DNA from: Rhea pennata
Lineage: Eukaryota; Chordata; Aves; Rheiformes; Rheidae
DNA: 64,000 nucleotides
Direction: 5' to 3'
NCBI RefSeq assembly: GCF_028389875.1
Contig: NC_084671.1
Span: forward strand, 439,001 to 503,000
A model generated the notes under the pieces. It saw only the letters and a program-made list of their open reading frames with translations, searched no databases and was not told the origin of the DNA. The translations under genes were made by a program, and so were the position numbers. Shown here one piece after another: positions 22,081 to 35,757 of the stretch (positions within the stretch are counted from its first letter, which is position 1; each line of letters begins with the position of its first letter).

Positions 22081-25000
22081 CTACCAATAAATGTCACCAT
22101 TTTTATTTTAGAAATAACACTCTTTTACAATAAGAAATATATTACTGTCTTATATATGTAGTGGCAAATCTTACCACCCTTATTAACTGTGTTAACTGTG
22201 ATTAGTAATTTACTCAGTGAGTAGTTTTCCTGACCGAATACAGTTCTACTGAAAATGAGGAAGGGCAGAGACCCTGGCTAGTGGAGGTGAGCAGCGAGTG
22301 TTTCTCATGGCTCAGTGTGGTAACAGTGCTGTTGTGACAAGCATCTGCTATCCACAGATCCTTTGCTTTCTTTTTCAAATTTGCCTTCCTAGTCTTAAGT
22401 AAGCATGGCTGCTGTTGAAATTCAAGGCAAAATTACGCTATAAACTTTGCCCCTTTCCTTTGTTTCTGCTGTAATTTGGTTTATCACTTGCTTTCCATTT
22501 CAGTTCTGTTCTTTTCTAGTTGGAGTATTTTTTTTATAGCCTGTGTTGTAAGAAAGCCCTCACATGAAGAAAGGAAAGGGGAAGTAAATGGAAAACAAGC
22601 TGCAAACACATCCATTAAATTCTCCTGGGGAAAGGATGGCCTGCCTTCTGCAAGAGTCCAGTCCTGCTACAGAATACATAAGGTTAAAATAGTAAGCGGA
22701 GCACTAAAACAGCGATTAATGTGGGGAACTTGGTGGCCTAAATATAGACAATTCTGCCCCTCTCTAATGACTTACAGTAATAAAGAATATCCTACAGTCA
22801 GCACAATTTGGCCAATACCCAAAATACAACACAGAGATCCAACAGTAGCGATTGCAGCTACAAAATGTACCGTTCTATTTGGCACAGCTGTCATATCACA
22901 CTAAGCCAGTTACTCCCCTTTAATCCTAATTAATGCTCCTATTCCCTTTCCATTCTAAGGCAGGTTCTCCGTCCAGCAGCCGTTCCAGAGGGTCTGGTTC
23001 TGCTCCCCTTAGAAGAGCTCTCTGCTGGCAGCTGGTTCCTTTGCGCCCCCTCTGTGGTGGAGCAGATGATATCGTGAATGAAACTTTAGAGATATGAAAG
23101 AACTGGCACCCGCCCCTGCGGAGGAAATCGATTTAACGTTCATTAAAGACAGCATACTTACGCGTGGAACGCGTGTCAGCAAGCTGGTGCCGTCTGGGGG
23201 TTGCCCGCTGTGTCCTGCAGCCCGAGCTGTGGAAGCTGCCGTCAGAGTGGCAGGGAAGGTCCACCCCCGGCAGGTAAAGGCTGCTGTACTGTCTGCCATA
23301 CGCAGCCCGCCCGCAGGTTCCTCTGCGGGTGCTTGCTTACTCGTCTGTGCAGCCTTGGAGAAACCATCTTCTAGCGTGGGCTGCATTTTGACTCCGAACC
23401 ACTAAGTAATTTAAGAAATAAATGTATTTTGCAGGAGGGAGGGATACAAGCTGAAATCTAGCATCTGGATACTGTGCTCCTTTTGTCTGCATTGATGTGC
23501 ACAGAAATTGTTTTATGCCCTGTATGGCACTTTGCAAATCATGCGATTTAGTGCAGTTTGAGCATACACACGGTAAATGCAAATTATTAAATGTAACTGA
23601 CTTTAAAAGACAGTGTCCTTAAAAATAACTATTGCAAATGTTGTACTGTACATTTTATAGATCTAGAAGACTATTAATGGGGGCAAACAATATGTCTGTA
23701 GTCTGAGAAGACTGAAATGGTTTGGACTTTTTTTAATTATAGAATTTCATATCTGCTCAAAATAGATCTCCACATGCATGCTTGTAATACTTTATTCCAA
23801 ACACAAGTACAGTATAAATACTGTTGAAATGAATCTTGTCTGCATCAAGAAATCAATGCAGGCATGAAGGGAATAGAGTACAGTAGGTCAAACAGCAATT
23901 TTTTAAACATTCAGAAAGTACTAATTAGACAAGAGATCTTGTTTGTACTTTGACAGAGAAAATTGTGGGCATTGCATGTTCATTGTGGACTTTGATAATA
24001 TTAAAAATAATTAGAATCAACATACATTTTCTTAAAAAACATATGTTTCTCCAGAAGTTATAAGTGCATAATAGTACTGTGAGTGACACTGACCAACCTG
24101 TGGTGCACAGCTGGGTAATTTCTTCTCCTATACCTTGCAGCCGTTCCCAGGCGGGCCACTGTTTAGCAGGCTGGCAAGTGTGCTGCATCATGTGCCGCTG
24201 CCATGCAAGGAGCCCTGTCCCACAGGTACCTCGCTCGGGCAGGATTTTCACCTCCCACTGACCTCAAGACAAGGCTGGGGATGCTGCTGGTAGCTGCAGA
24301 GAAGTTGCTCTGCAGCCTGCAAATGTCCATTTTAGCTATGATCCCTGCCAGACCTGGGCAGCAAGAGCAAGGCGGGTGGGAAGCTGGCAGCAGCAGTGTG
24401 TGACAAGCTGAACGTTGGGGACAAAAGAGGAGCTTCAGTCCAAGGTGCATTCCTTGAGCTGCTCCACAGCTGTCTGTCTTCAGCACTCCCCTAGCTCTGG
24501 AGCACCCAGGCCCTTAAATGTCATAAATTGGGTTTTTTGAAAGTTGTCTTTGAGCCGAGGCTCCCTGCTGTTACCAGCACAAAGACATCCCAAGCGTAGA
24601 TAGCTTCTGAACAATGGGCATGGCAAAGCAATCCATCTGATGACCAAAACGCAAAGGGAACGCTTGAGGGAGGCAGCACAAAATTGCCATGTATCTGTGT
24701 CTGCTACAGAAACACTTGAGGACCTTTCTTTGCAGGGTCAACATGAGGACCTGTCCCTACTTCAGCAGTCAGCCAAACAGCAGCAAATCAGTAAGCTGAA
24801 TAAAAAACTTTCAGAACTATGAATTTTCTGCTCAAGTGTTCTAGAAGAACTTGGAAATTGGCACTACTCAGGTAACTGGTGCGCGTCCCACTGTGTAAAT
24901 CAAACTGACGCCTGAGGAGCGGACAGCTGCAGAGGTAACCAAGCCTTTCAAAAGGCTTCGGGGTCACCTGTAGATGCACTGGTTAATGTCAAGCTTTCTT

Positions 25001-27654
25001 ACCAAGCAACCTGGTGGGAACTGTGTTTGGGTTGTTGTTGATTCTGTTCTTCTTTTGTTCACAGAATGTTGGGAAGTGAATGCTTTCCAGAGGGCTGGAG
25101 CGGTTTTAAGGTATGATGTGTCTCCTGGGAATCTTTGAAAGTCAACAATAATGTGGTTAAAAGTGATACAGTCAGCTCAAGTACTTGACTTGCCTCTCCC
25201 TGAAGAACTGGTAATGACAGGCATGCTGGGCTGCATGAATCGCAAATGATTCTATGTTCTTATGTCTTTAACAGTGTCTAAGGCCTCAGGGAGTTTGTGT
25301 TGTCCAGAAAAGCTTGATATAGAAGAGTAATTTTCATCACCTTCATTTGTGGAATGTCTCCCCAGTTTCCCAACTAGAGGTGCAGATTCTTGTGTAGTGA
25401 CAACTTGCAAAAGTTTGTGGAGATTGCAGAAATAATCAATAGGTCCCAGGAGCCCAGGGCCACAGGCATTATTATACTTTATCCTGACCTGCTTTTATTT
25501 AATATAAGCCCCCCAAAGCCATCCCTGAGCATTTCCAATCATTATGTCTCTGACAGTTACTCCAAAAGCAATGAATACTTTTAGCAAGCATTCTAGTGCC
25601 CTGATAAGCAGTAAGTCTTATCTTCAACTCATGTCTGGAGGAACTGCACTGAATAAATGTTGTTTCCCTAGATTTGATCGGGGGTGCAGAAGATGACTGA
25701 CTACTTTGCCCAGTGCATCTGATAAGATGCCCTAATGACTCTGGACATGAACAGCAGTATGATCTTGGCAATAGATTCAGATGATAACGAGTAACCTTTG
25801 CTCAGCCACGTGCATATGTAGCCAGCGTTAGCTGTCTGGAGAGTGCAGAAAGCCCAGCAAAGAGCTGTCAAGGCACCTTGTTCTTCCAAGTTCACTCAGC
25901 AGCACCTCACAAAAAAACATTGTGAAATGAGTAGTTTAATTCTCAGGCAACAGCATGTTGCCACTGAAAAGCAGATTTCTTTCAGCCTTAAACCTGCCAT
26001 TTCATTTTCTCTCTCTGAGCTAGCAGTAGCTGTCTCCTTCCCATGCTTTGCCCTTGCTGTACGGCTGGAGAATTTTCCCCGGAGTGCTGCTCACCCCGTT
26101 GTTCCTTGGAAGCATGTGCCTGCAGGTATTGAATTGCTCCTGATCACTATCAGTCCTTGCCGGAGACTGCATTCCTTTAGAATAAAGCTTTCCAAGGGCT
26201 TTTGCACAAGCTGTGGATGAAGTCAACAGTGTCTGACAGGCTGAAGAGTCCAGCATCGCTTTTGTCCAAACACGCTGTGCTGAGTGAATTCTGACCACTT
26301 TCCTTCCCTCTCTGATAGGGTTTTTAGATGCCTTCTTTTTTTTAATTCTTGCAAAAGCTCTCTCTTCCTCTCCCCAGCACAGGAGGTTGTGTTAGACGAG
26401 CTGCCGCTAAACCTTTAACTGTGCTAAAGAGTTTTTTCGGGTGCTATATATTTCAAACATAGTCTAAAGTTGTCTGGCTAGAGCTGACCACAGGGTTTGA
26501 GATATCCCAGGCTGAAGCACTATCTGAGGGCTGAGTGGACTAAGGTTTTGCTTTCCAGGAGGATCTGGCTGTGCTGCAGCAGCGAACGTAGCTGGAGGGT
26601 TAGATAATTGCCTTTCTGCACAAGCAGAGGGAAGGAGTCAGTCAGAAGGTCCCACCTCTCCCACCCAGAGTCTGCGCCCATCTGGGCTGGAGGCTAAGGG
26701 GAAAAACCCAAAATTTGTGCCAAGTCACATCTTGAATGGACAGGACGTGGTGGTCGGGCGTACCAGGAGCTCGGTTCTCGCTGGGCGTCAGCTTGTGCAG
26801 GGCCAGGCTTTCAGCTGTTCTCTGATGAGCTGCAGGAGCCACAAGCTCACTTCTACAGCTGCCCTGGGGAGTAGCAGTAAATTCACTTGTGTGAAACTGA
26901 AATTACTTTGCAAACATATTTTTCAGTGTTCGTATTTTCCTTAGTTAAAAATTGAGACCATTTCAGCATATACCTGCCCATCCACATGTGTCTAGGCGTA
27001 TTTTAGTCCATGACTTTAATTGCAATTTGGTCTGTATAATGATTGATGTCTGGAGTCTGGGAATACTTGGCCACGTTTGTAAGTATGTGCAGGAAAGGAG
27101 TCTTGTGTAGTGCAAACCCTGCATAGTATTTGTAGGATCTGGCACAACAGTAAAGAATTCGGTACTGGATACTTAATGCGTTATTATTTATTAGTACTGC
27201 GTTCCTAAGAGGACAAGCCAGACCCTATTGTGTTAGATCGTGCAATTTTAAAAAGCCTTTGCTTTAATGAATTTACAGCCTAAATGGCATTGTTCTATTC
27301 TCCACTGCAAGTCATTTTTCACAAAACAAGTTCAGTTTATTAAATTAAAATCCCTTCTAAAATATGAATTTTGTCTAGCAAAGTCCCTCTGTGTTTCTGT
27401 TAATATCACACAAATGTATTGCTTCTGTAGCTGAAACAGGATGCATTAAAGATGAACAAGATGCTTCTTTAATTTTGTTTTGTGCTCTTAGTCTGGTTTT
27501 GTGCGGAAGTTGGGAATACGTGACCATCTTGTGGCCTGTGACCGACACCTGACAGTTCATTTCAATCAATGCTTTAATTTCTTTCTTATTCCCAAGGTTT
27601 ATTGGTTTGTTGGAGATGACAGACCACACTCTTAGGGCCTTGGGGGAGAGGCGT
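22081..27654. other. Unannotated DNA
   Basis: No gene or interspersed repeat is recognised. A 142-codon plus-strand frame (22476-22904) begins with a hydrophobic stretch of about 25 residues (LLSISVLFFSSWSIFFIACV) followed by a polar region. It has no recognisable family and may be chance. A 60-codon glutamine- and leucine-rich frame lies at 24640-24822. A moderately GC-rich patch with some CpG occupies 23,000-23,330. Confidence 0.45.
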
Positions 27655-27965
27655 GTGAGCACTCCCGCGCAGTGACCTGACGCGGAGCCGCGTGGCGGGC
27701 TGCGCCCTGCGCGTGGCCTTGGGGGAGAAGCTTCTATCACGCTGCAGAGGTGAAGTACGCTTTCTCCCCAGAGCTTGGCAGCGAACTAGAAGCGTAAAAT
27801 CTGTTGAGAAGAGTTCTTGAAAGCCTCCTCCTCGGGGCGGCGGTGGACGGTCGCAGTCTGGTGGAAGTGGGTGGCTGCCGCAGGGGACTCGGCTGGGATC
27901 GGCGGCCGAGCGCTCTCGGGCTGGGCCAGCCCCGCGCCCCTGGCGGGACGTGTCGGAGTCCCTAG
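27655..27965. promoter_or_regulatory. CpG cluster
   Basis: Two neighbouring CpG-rich patches (about 27,663-27,720 and 27,828-27,960) lie between ordinary flanks. They would make a short, weak CpG island. No exon is recognised; the plus frame at 27817-28188 is arginine-, lysine- and glycine-rich without a known domain. Confidence 0.4.
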
Positions 27966-29340
27966 GGAAGAGGTGCTCTGCTGCGTGGATTTCTGTCTGA
28001 AAGGGTTCCTAAGGCAGAGGAAAGCTTACCAACAAAATAACGTGAGAACAGAGTGCACACGCAGCCTGAAGGGCACTGCAGCCCAAAAGCGGCTTGTGAA
28101 AAGGAAACGTGGAGGGAAGGCATCCACAGATACGGGGCTGGTGGATGCGCTGGGCAAGGGGCTCAGACTTGTACAAAGCCGGTTTTAGGGGCTTTCACTG
28201 AACCGAAGAAAGGAGCCGGGAAAATCACCCACAAGTATTTGACCTTCCAGGACGCCTCTGAGGCATAGTTACCTCCTGTTTGCTGAACTGGTTTGAGCGA
28301 TTTCCATCCTGAATGGTTTTCTAGGCTCACCCATGTGTGAGAAGAGGTCTGATTGTACGGCAGAGGGCAAGCGAGAAGGGAAACTTCAGGAAGGAGAGGG
28401 AAACGCGCCGGGGGTTTCACCCGTTCTGTGTGCAGCAAGGGAAGCAAAGGGCAGATAAATGCAGCCAACTTGCAGCAGCTTTTTAGCTTTGAACATGGAA
28501 AGAAAGTAACATAAGAAAGATCTGAAGTATTGACAGTGCTCTGTATAAACTACTTCATGGAATTAGGTAGGACTGTAGAATGCATCATCATACTTAGCTA
28601 GTTTAGCCATTGGAAGTATTTTTTTCCCCCCAATATAATAAAAATATATCAAAAATTCTTTTTTCCCCTCACTGTTTTTCTTCCCTTCTGCCCTTGATTT
28701 CGCTGAACATAGGAGATCATTAGACCGTCCTGCCCACAGTGTCCCCTTTGGCCAGGCCCTTTCTGCAGTGGCCTCCAGTCTCTCCGCCGCTCGGTCCTTG
28801 ACACCAGAACTGAGCACAGGAGCTGTCTGGGACTGTAATCTGTGCAAGGCTTTAGGGAAATAGCTTTTAAGGAAATAAATTCCACGGCTGACGCAAAAAT
28901 GTTTCTACCGGGCGCTGTCCTCAGCGGAAGGTAGACCCAGTGGCTGGGAGAAGCGAGCATGGCAGGGACGCGGCGGAGCAGCTTGTGCGTGTCCCCTCCG
29001 CCGCAAGCGCAGCCCTGAGCCCCACGGCCAGGCTCCTGCAGACGGCTCTGCTGCCCAGAGAGGGTCCGCAGCCCTCGCCAGAAATGGTAACGCTGGGACG
29101 CTTGAAGACTTCTTAAGGCTGGGGAAATGGATTTCCATTCCTGATGAGAAAGCAGTGTGCAATAGAAACACATTTGTATAGGAGAAAATTATTTAAATAA
29201 TCTAGGAATTGAAAGATTTGAACAAATATGTCTGTGATAAGAGCAATTTCAGATTCATGTCTGAGGCTGATCAGCTGAATTCTAGGTCCAGGTAGCAATT
29301 GCTAGGCAGCAGTCGGCGGCCTGGGAGACTCCAGCCTTTC
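27966..29340. other. Unannotated DNA
   Basis: Mixed composition with no recognised gene. A possible CR1 fragment is listed separately at 28,728-28,826. A minus-strand frame of 174 codons (28649-29173) overlaps that fragment and shows no domain. Confidence 0.45.
28728..28826 (-). mobile_element. Possible old CR1 fragment
   Basis: The run CCTCCAGTCTCTCC followed by CCAGAACTGAGCACAG resembles the antisense of the CR1 ORF2 segment that encodes the conserved FWAPQD...LERVQ region in younger copies. The match is short and diverged and could be wrong. Confidence 0.3.
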
Positions 29341-29870
29341 CTTTCAGAATGGGGTGGCCCTGGCAGTCCTTGAGGTGTGGTGTCCTGCCCTGCGCGAAGC
29401 CCTCCGGCACTGGAGAGGCTCACGGCGTGCAGGTTTTCATCGCATCCTCCTGTGGGCTGTGGTATGTGCCTTGTTTACGACTCCTTCTCATCTCTGGGGC
29501 TTTTATCATGCTCCTGGCGTTTCTCCCGGTGTGTCCCCGTGGCGGCCAGGCCGCAGATGCTCCTGGAGCGAGCTGAGCGCTCTCCAAGGTGGAGGAGAAC
29601 CCGGGTTCAGGCTCAGGCCCTTGAGCGGGGCCAGTCTGCCGCACCCCGGAGGAAGGACACCCCAGTCGGACTGGCGGGAGTGGGTGCTTCGTGCGGATGC
29701 TCAGTCATCTGCAGGCAGAGGAGGTGCAGGACCCGGTGGCTCTGTGGTGCGGCAGCTGGAGGACCTGCCCGCCAGGCTGGTGGCTGGGCGACAGTGCGGC
29801 AGCACTCTTGGCAGGATGGGGCACCTCCGCCAGGGGAATCGCAGGCAAGACACCTGCTCCTTCTAGGATT
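29341..29870. other. GC-rich, moderately CpG-rich segment
   Basis: Base composition is raised and all frames are unusually open: two overlapping plus frames (29354-29866, 29377-29883) and a minus frame (29613-30002). Simultaneous openness in different frames indicates a composition effect rather than coding. No repeat family or domain is recognised. Confidence 0.4.
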
Positions 29871-32800
29871 AAGGCGCTCTTGAAGTGGACAAGATGTGGC
29901 ATTTGAGTCCTCTAAGACAGGGGTTTGACTAGATCTCCGCTTCCCGACCAGGTGCTTGGTGGAGTGCCTGGGTAGGAGGATGCTGCTTGTAGGGTCCGGC
30001 ACTCACCTCCAGGAGGCAGTTCATTACTGAGTAATGCCTCTCCGAGAAACCCGGAGTAAGTGGGTCCCTCTTCAGGCACCTCCTAGTGACTAGCCTGGGA
30101 GACTCTCCTGATTCTTGGCTCTCAGCACTGTTCTCAGATCCACAGCTGTTGTGTCCTCCTTGCAAAGGTTGGGAAACCACTTTGGGGTGCTCCATTAGAC
30201 AGCAGTAGGTCTGCAAGTTTGCAGTTGCAATGTTCAGTCTCCATGCTGGGCCCAGAAGTGTTTAGAGGGTTAAAATCACAAGTTACTTCCCCAGTTTCAA
30301 TCTTCTGTGCCCATGTCGCTAATATGGCAAAAATCAGCTTGCTCTTTGTGGAAATTCATTCTGTGTAGACTTTTCCTGCAAAGATTAGAGCAACTCAGAC
30401 AAGGGACTTGCAAAGTAGGCTAAACCTATCTATTTCTTTACTTGAGCAGCATGATATGGCCAAGCCTGAAGTTTTATTTCAATCTATTAATGATTGGTGC
30501 AATTATCCCCTAAATACTTGTTGGCGTTGGTACTGCTCTTGGCAACATATGTTGCATGATAAAATAGTAAAATTGGTTTTGCATTTATGGATACTTTTTC
30601 ATCTTCATCTTTAGTGTCAGGCCTGGAATGAGGATCATATCCACACTTAGTGTCCCCTTTGTTATCCCCTGTTCACTAGACTGATTTCATAAACAGAAGT
30701 ACTTAAAGTTGTGGTAGATAGGCAGAGACATGGTTAACTGTGGAGTATGTTATCTGAACGCACCTATCTTGAAAGCCTGAAACTATTGCACCTTTCTTGT
30801 TGACACGTTATAAGATTGTTCCATTTAGTGTTATATGGAGTCAACATGCAAAGTTTAAATTTGGATCCAAAGTGTTGGAGTCATGTTTCCACAGAATTTT
30901 AGAACTTTGGATCTGCTGGTTTTCTGATTCAGCTCTATTTTCAGAGATGTGAAACAAAAATGTCCTTCGTGAAATGAAAGAACAGATAAAATAAGTGCTC
31001 ATGTAAGCTCTGAAGTCTGAGGCTTCTACGAGCTGTGGTCTTTCATCAGTGTTTGTTTTCCATCAAGTTCAGGAGGAACTCTGAGCAGGATTTGCCTCAA
31101 TTTAGGAAAGAAAACAAATCTTAATAAAATTAGAAATAGAAGAAGAATTTTGAGTGAGAAGATAATTTTTCAGAGTGGCATTTCTTTTCCTAGACGAGCT
31201 ATTCAGATCAGAAGGAAATGGTTATTCAGAAAACCACGTAAGCCTACCATTAGAACAACAGCCCCCAGACTTTTCCTGACTACCATTTGCAGAACTGTTT
31301 TACCCAAGCTCAGAGAGTATTGTAAATATGGAATGATGTGGTATTCGTCAGGCTCATAACTCCTCCTTTTAGAGGCTGAGATTGAAATGCACACTTCAGT
31401 GTTCCAGAATTTGTGCCCATTCTAGCAATTTGTCTGCCTGACACTTAAAATTATGCATTTGTGTTGGTCTATTAAACATCCTCTGCCAATCCTACAGAGT
31501 TAGTTATGGGCCACAGATGGATGCTTCAACTTGCTGGAGAGCCTGCATGGAAGTGATCTATCTTCCTGTAATGCATGCTGCTGGCAACAGCTGATCCTGA
31601 AAAGGAGCTGAAGTCAGGACATCAAGGAGTATCATTCTGCAGAAATGCATTCTCTGCATTTCTGACTGAAAAGGTATGTACTGAGTAGTTAAATTATGGC
31701 AGAGAAACGGAAGTATTTGAAAGGTTTATACTGGAGCTTGCTTTTTAACTATCTATAGCCCTGTTTGGAAAAGGGCTTATAGTCAATGTATGCTTTTAGC
31801 TTGAATTTGCAATTCTTCAATCTGAAAGGAAGAATGAGAGAAATGTTCTGAGAGAAAATTCCATATATGTCTCATGCCATCTGCTAATAGCATGTGTTAG
31901 TAGCTATGCTGCCAGAAACTGGGGAACAAAGATAATATCATTGTGGAGAAAATTGCACTGCTGTGAAAATGAGACTCTCTTATCCCGGAAAACTTGATAA
32001 CTCAGACCCAATTGGGGCCTATTTTTGTTCACCTGACGCTTGCATAAACCCAGAATAATGTCATTCAAACCAGTGTAAGTTAGACCTTACAGAGGCAAAA
32101 TTGTTCCCGCTGAGCCTAGCAGAGAAAGCAAGTTTTACAATCTCTTTCGTATGATGGCCGTATTGGAATTCTGCAAATGAAATTATTCAGGAAGGAGGGA
32201 GGACAAAAGCAGAAAGACAGACAGGCAGCTTGGTTAAGAACCGGTGAGGAGCCCAGACTCCCGGAGCACGCTGAGGAAGTTTTGGAGTTAACCTTTCAGT
32301 GCTCAGCTTGGTTTCGAGTCTCATCTGTGTGAGGCACTTGTCAATACCCTCTTTGCAACAGCAGCACAGCAACGGGGACCGGCTGCCCCGGTGCAAACCC
32401 TGCATCAGCTGTCAGAGGACCGAGTCCTGGCAGACGACGCGTGGGTTTGACTGGAGCCAGCAGCAGAGGGAGGACGCAGGCAGCACGGCAATGAAACCGA
32501 GAAGGGAGAACCGCGAAAACCAACATTTAGGATGCAATCTTTGAGCTCTAGCTCATTCTCTCCTCACCATGTGGATGGTTTGGTGACGTCAAAAACGTCA
32601 GGAGAAATTTTAAGCAGTGCAGATCTTCAGCCACCTCTGCTGTGAGCTAGGTTGCTGTGGCTGGATAACAGACACGGCTGGCTATCAGGAATGAAAACAG
32701 TGAAATGTGGATTTATAAATCACGCTAAAGAGGTAAATAACATGGAGAGAAAATACCTAAAAATGCAACAGGGTTTTTGTCTGGTATAACTGTTAGAAGA

Positions 32801-34889
32801 GACCCTGTTGGTGAGCCTGGCTCTCTGTAAGAGGAACTCTATAATTCTGCTTGGGAGTCAGCTGAGCTTTGTCCTCCTCCAGGATTTAGCCTGTGATATT
32901 TCATTAAAATGTTATTAGCAGATCGCATAGGTGTTTAAATTTCACTGTGGAACTGGTACAAGAAAATCTGATTGCTCTGACAGTTCTCTCGAGGGTAGAA
33001 CAAAGAACCTTATCACTAGACTCATGGAGAAAAAGATCTGGATTTTGCCTTTGCAGACTGAAGTGTATATCTGCACTGCTATTCGGGAGCAGGAGGAGGA
33101 GACACGAAACACAAAGAGGGCTTCTGAGTAGCTCACTTTTTTGTGGCTCATTTTCTCCTTAGATATATTTCCTTGTTTTTCAGTGCTCTAAGCACCGATA
33201 TCTGCAGTCCTAGACACGGGTGCTGAGTTCCTGCTAAATGCTACGTTATGGCGTAGTTAATAGCATTTTAGGAAGGAAAGGGGAGCTGTTTATGAACAGC
33301 CTTTAAGATCTGTCAGATTTCTTGTTCCCTGCTCATGACTTAGAGTAACCGTATTTATTACAGGACTGGGTGAATACAAGAAAATAAGCTAGCTGCCGTA
33401 GACACCCAGTGTGATCTAATGCACTGGTGCGGCCCCGTGTCCCCCAAGAACCGCAGTCTCCCACTGACACAGGCAGAAATTTTGTACGGGTGACGTTTCT
33501 ACCAGCAGTGTATAAGCTCCCCGCTATTTCATCGCTCTCTTTCAAACTTGCCACATTTCCACAGATCACACGGACACTGGGGACAGATTCGCCTGCCTTT
33601 ATAGCTAACAACTCTCTTCTGCTGTACGTTGCACAACTACAGCTTTGTAAGTAAATGTAAGAATTTGACCCTTAGATACATACACCATAGACTTACATAG
33701 CAAAGCAGGCGTCACCAAATGTGTGAAGATGTAATCAAAAATAATGCAAATTCCTCTCTGGGTAACAAACTGGTTCTGTTGAAGAAAACTGGCATGTAAG
33801 CAGACTTGAAACCTCCAGGCCTCCATGGTGCCAGCGCTTCCTAAATGCCCTTTCTTCTCCTGTTGAATAACGTGGCAGAATGCTCTGCTCCATTTCTCTC
33901 CCCTGCTCTGTCCAAATATGAAGGTCTCTGTTCTAAGGAACCAGGTGGAAGGTTGTGTCTATGTGGCTCATATAACCTAAATTAAATCGATATATAATCT
34001 TTGTAATGAGAGTACCAGAACAGCCTACTTGAAAGTTTCTTATTGAGAATTTAAAGCTCCAGAATTGGAGTTATTCCTTCTTTCATTCTCTTCCTCACCA
34101 TATTGCTGGAGCACTGGTGGATTCATAAAGGCACCGATTTCCTTTTAGTTGTCCACTGGGTACTGTGAGCATCCCTTGGCTTTGTGGTACTGGACATCAG
34201 ATTAAGCGATCCGAACTGGACAGACCTTCTTGTCTCGGTGTTAAGCTTCTGAGGGTTTTCTGTGGCCTAGACTTGAATATTACTGCTAAAGCTGCGTATG
34301 TGACGTCCAGGAGCCAGTAACTATCATTTGATCAACTCTCACCTAAGATTTTATTCTAATATGTAAGCTGATTTTCCTGATTTCAGTTTCAGACCTCTCT
34401 TCCTTGTCAAATCCACTTTTCAACAGTTTAAATAATTCTTATCCCCCTGAAGTACAATTATCTCAAATGTCATTTTTTTTCTCTTCTGTTTCATATGACA
34501 ACAATCTCCTAACTTCTTTTACATTATGCCCTGTCAGTGCTTTATCATTTTTGTCATTCAATTAAATCCAAAAATATCTAATACCCTAAAATAATATTAC
34601 AGAACTTCACAGGAAGGTTCTTAAATGTGCTATTACATGTGTTGATGAGTCACACATTCCTTCTGAACCTACGCAGACTTTTCTGGCTGAGATTTTCTCT
34701 GTGAAAAATGCAGATTCAGCATTCCTGTATAGTGGCCTGTTCTTGTCACCAAAACAAAATAGTCTGGTGATGGAAAAGCACCCCAAAAAATCCCCAGATA
34801 TGAGACATCTTTATTTTTCATTCAAAGCAAGCAGCCGTGCCTCTGGAAAGGTGAATTCTTGTGCTCACGCTTAGTCCTCTCCATTCTAA
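29871..34889. other. Unannotated DNA
   Basis: No gene or clear interspersed repeat is recognised over 5 kb. The sequence is AT-rich from 30,250 to 32,150. It contains the cAMP-response-type motif described separately at 32,584. Open frames are 92 codons or shorter. Confidence 0.5.
32584..32600 (+). promoter_or_regulatory. CRE palindrome plus adjacent half-site
   Basis: The full palindromic cAMP response element TGACGTCA lies at 32584-32591, and a second half-site ACGTCA follows at 32595-32600. CREB/ATF family proteins bind such sites. The spacing between the two cores is about one helical turn. No promoter island surrounds them, so function is inference only. Confidence 0.4.
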
Positions 34890-35757
34890 GCTGTCTTTGG
34901 AGGGGAGTGGCTGATACACCTGAGGGCTGTGCTGCCATTCAGAGAGACCTGGCCAGGCTGGAGGGCTGGGTGGAGAGGAACCTCCTGAGGTTCAACAAGG
35001 GCAAGTGCAGGGTCCTGCACCTAGGGAAAAATAACCCTAGGCACCAGTACAAGCTCAGGACTGACCTTCTGGAGAGCAGCTCTGCAGAGAAGGACCTGGG
35101 AGTGCTGGTGGATGACAAGTTGACTATAAGCCAGCAATGTGCCCTTGCGGCCAAGAAGGCCAATGACATCCTGAGGTGCACTGGGAAGAGTGTTGCCAGC
35201 AGGTGGAGGGAGGTGATCCTGACCCTCTGCTCAGCCCTGGTGAGGCCTCATCTCGAGTACTGTGTCCAGTTCTGGGCTCCCCAGGACAAGAGAGACATGG
35301 AGCTACTGGGGAGAGTCCAGCATAGGGCTATGAAGATGATAGAGGGCTGGAGCACCTGCCCTATGGGGAACGTCTGCGAGAGCTGGGCCTCTTCAGCCTG
35401 GGGAAGAGCAGACTGAGGGGGGATCTGATCAGTGTGTACAAGTACCTGAAGGGAGGGTGTGAAGGGGACAAGGACAAACTCTTTTCAGTTGTCCCATGTG
35501 ACAGGACAAGAGGCAATGGGCAGAAATTGAAGCACAGGAAGCTCCGCCTGACCGTAAGGGGGAATTTCTTCCCTGTGAGAGTGATGGAGCACTGGAACAG
35601 GTTGCCCAGAGAGGTTGTGGAGTCTCCTTCTCTGGAGATCTTCAAGGCCCGCCTGGATGCAACCCTGTCTAACATGCTCTAGGTGACCCTGCTGAGCAGG
35701 GAGGTTGGACTAGATGATCTCCAGCGGTCCCTTCCAACCTTACTGATTCTATGATTT
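34890..35757 (+). mobile_element. CR1 LINE, 5'-truncated, plus strand
   Basis: The element starts inside the ORF2 reverse-transcriptase domain (GVADTPEGCAAIQRDLARLE, then RFNKGKCRVLHLGKN and LGVLVDDKL) and continues through the C-terminus and 3' UTR to an ATTCTATG tail at about 35,744-35,757. The reading frame is open from 34,859 to 35,416, then broken by a one-base loss near 35,341; the correct frame resumes to a stop at 35,682. Among the CR1 copies here it has the longest intact 3' portion of ORF2. Transposition competence is lost because the 5' UTR, ORF1, the endonuclease and most of the reverse transcriptase are missing. Confidence 0.97.

Noticed and set aside
23043..23060. CTCF-type site on the minus strand (AGAGGGGGCGC core)
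   Set aside because: Only the central core fits; the flanking CCA portion is out of register with the consensus.
31990..32110. Possible ancient CORE-SINE tail (CAAACCAGTGTAAGTTAGAC)
   Set aside because: Only a short stretch resembles known old amniote repeats; not enough to assign.
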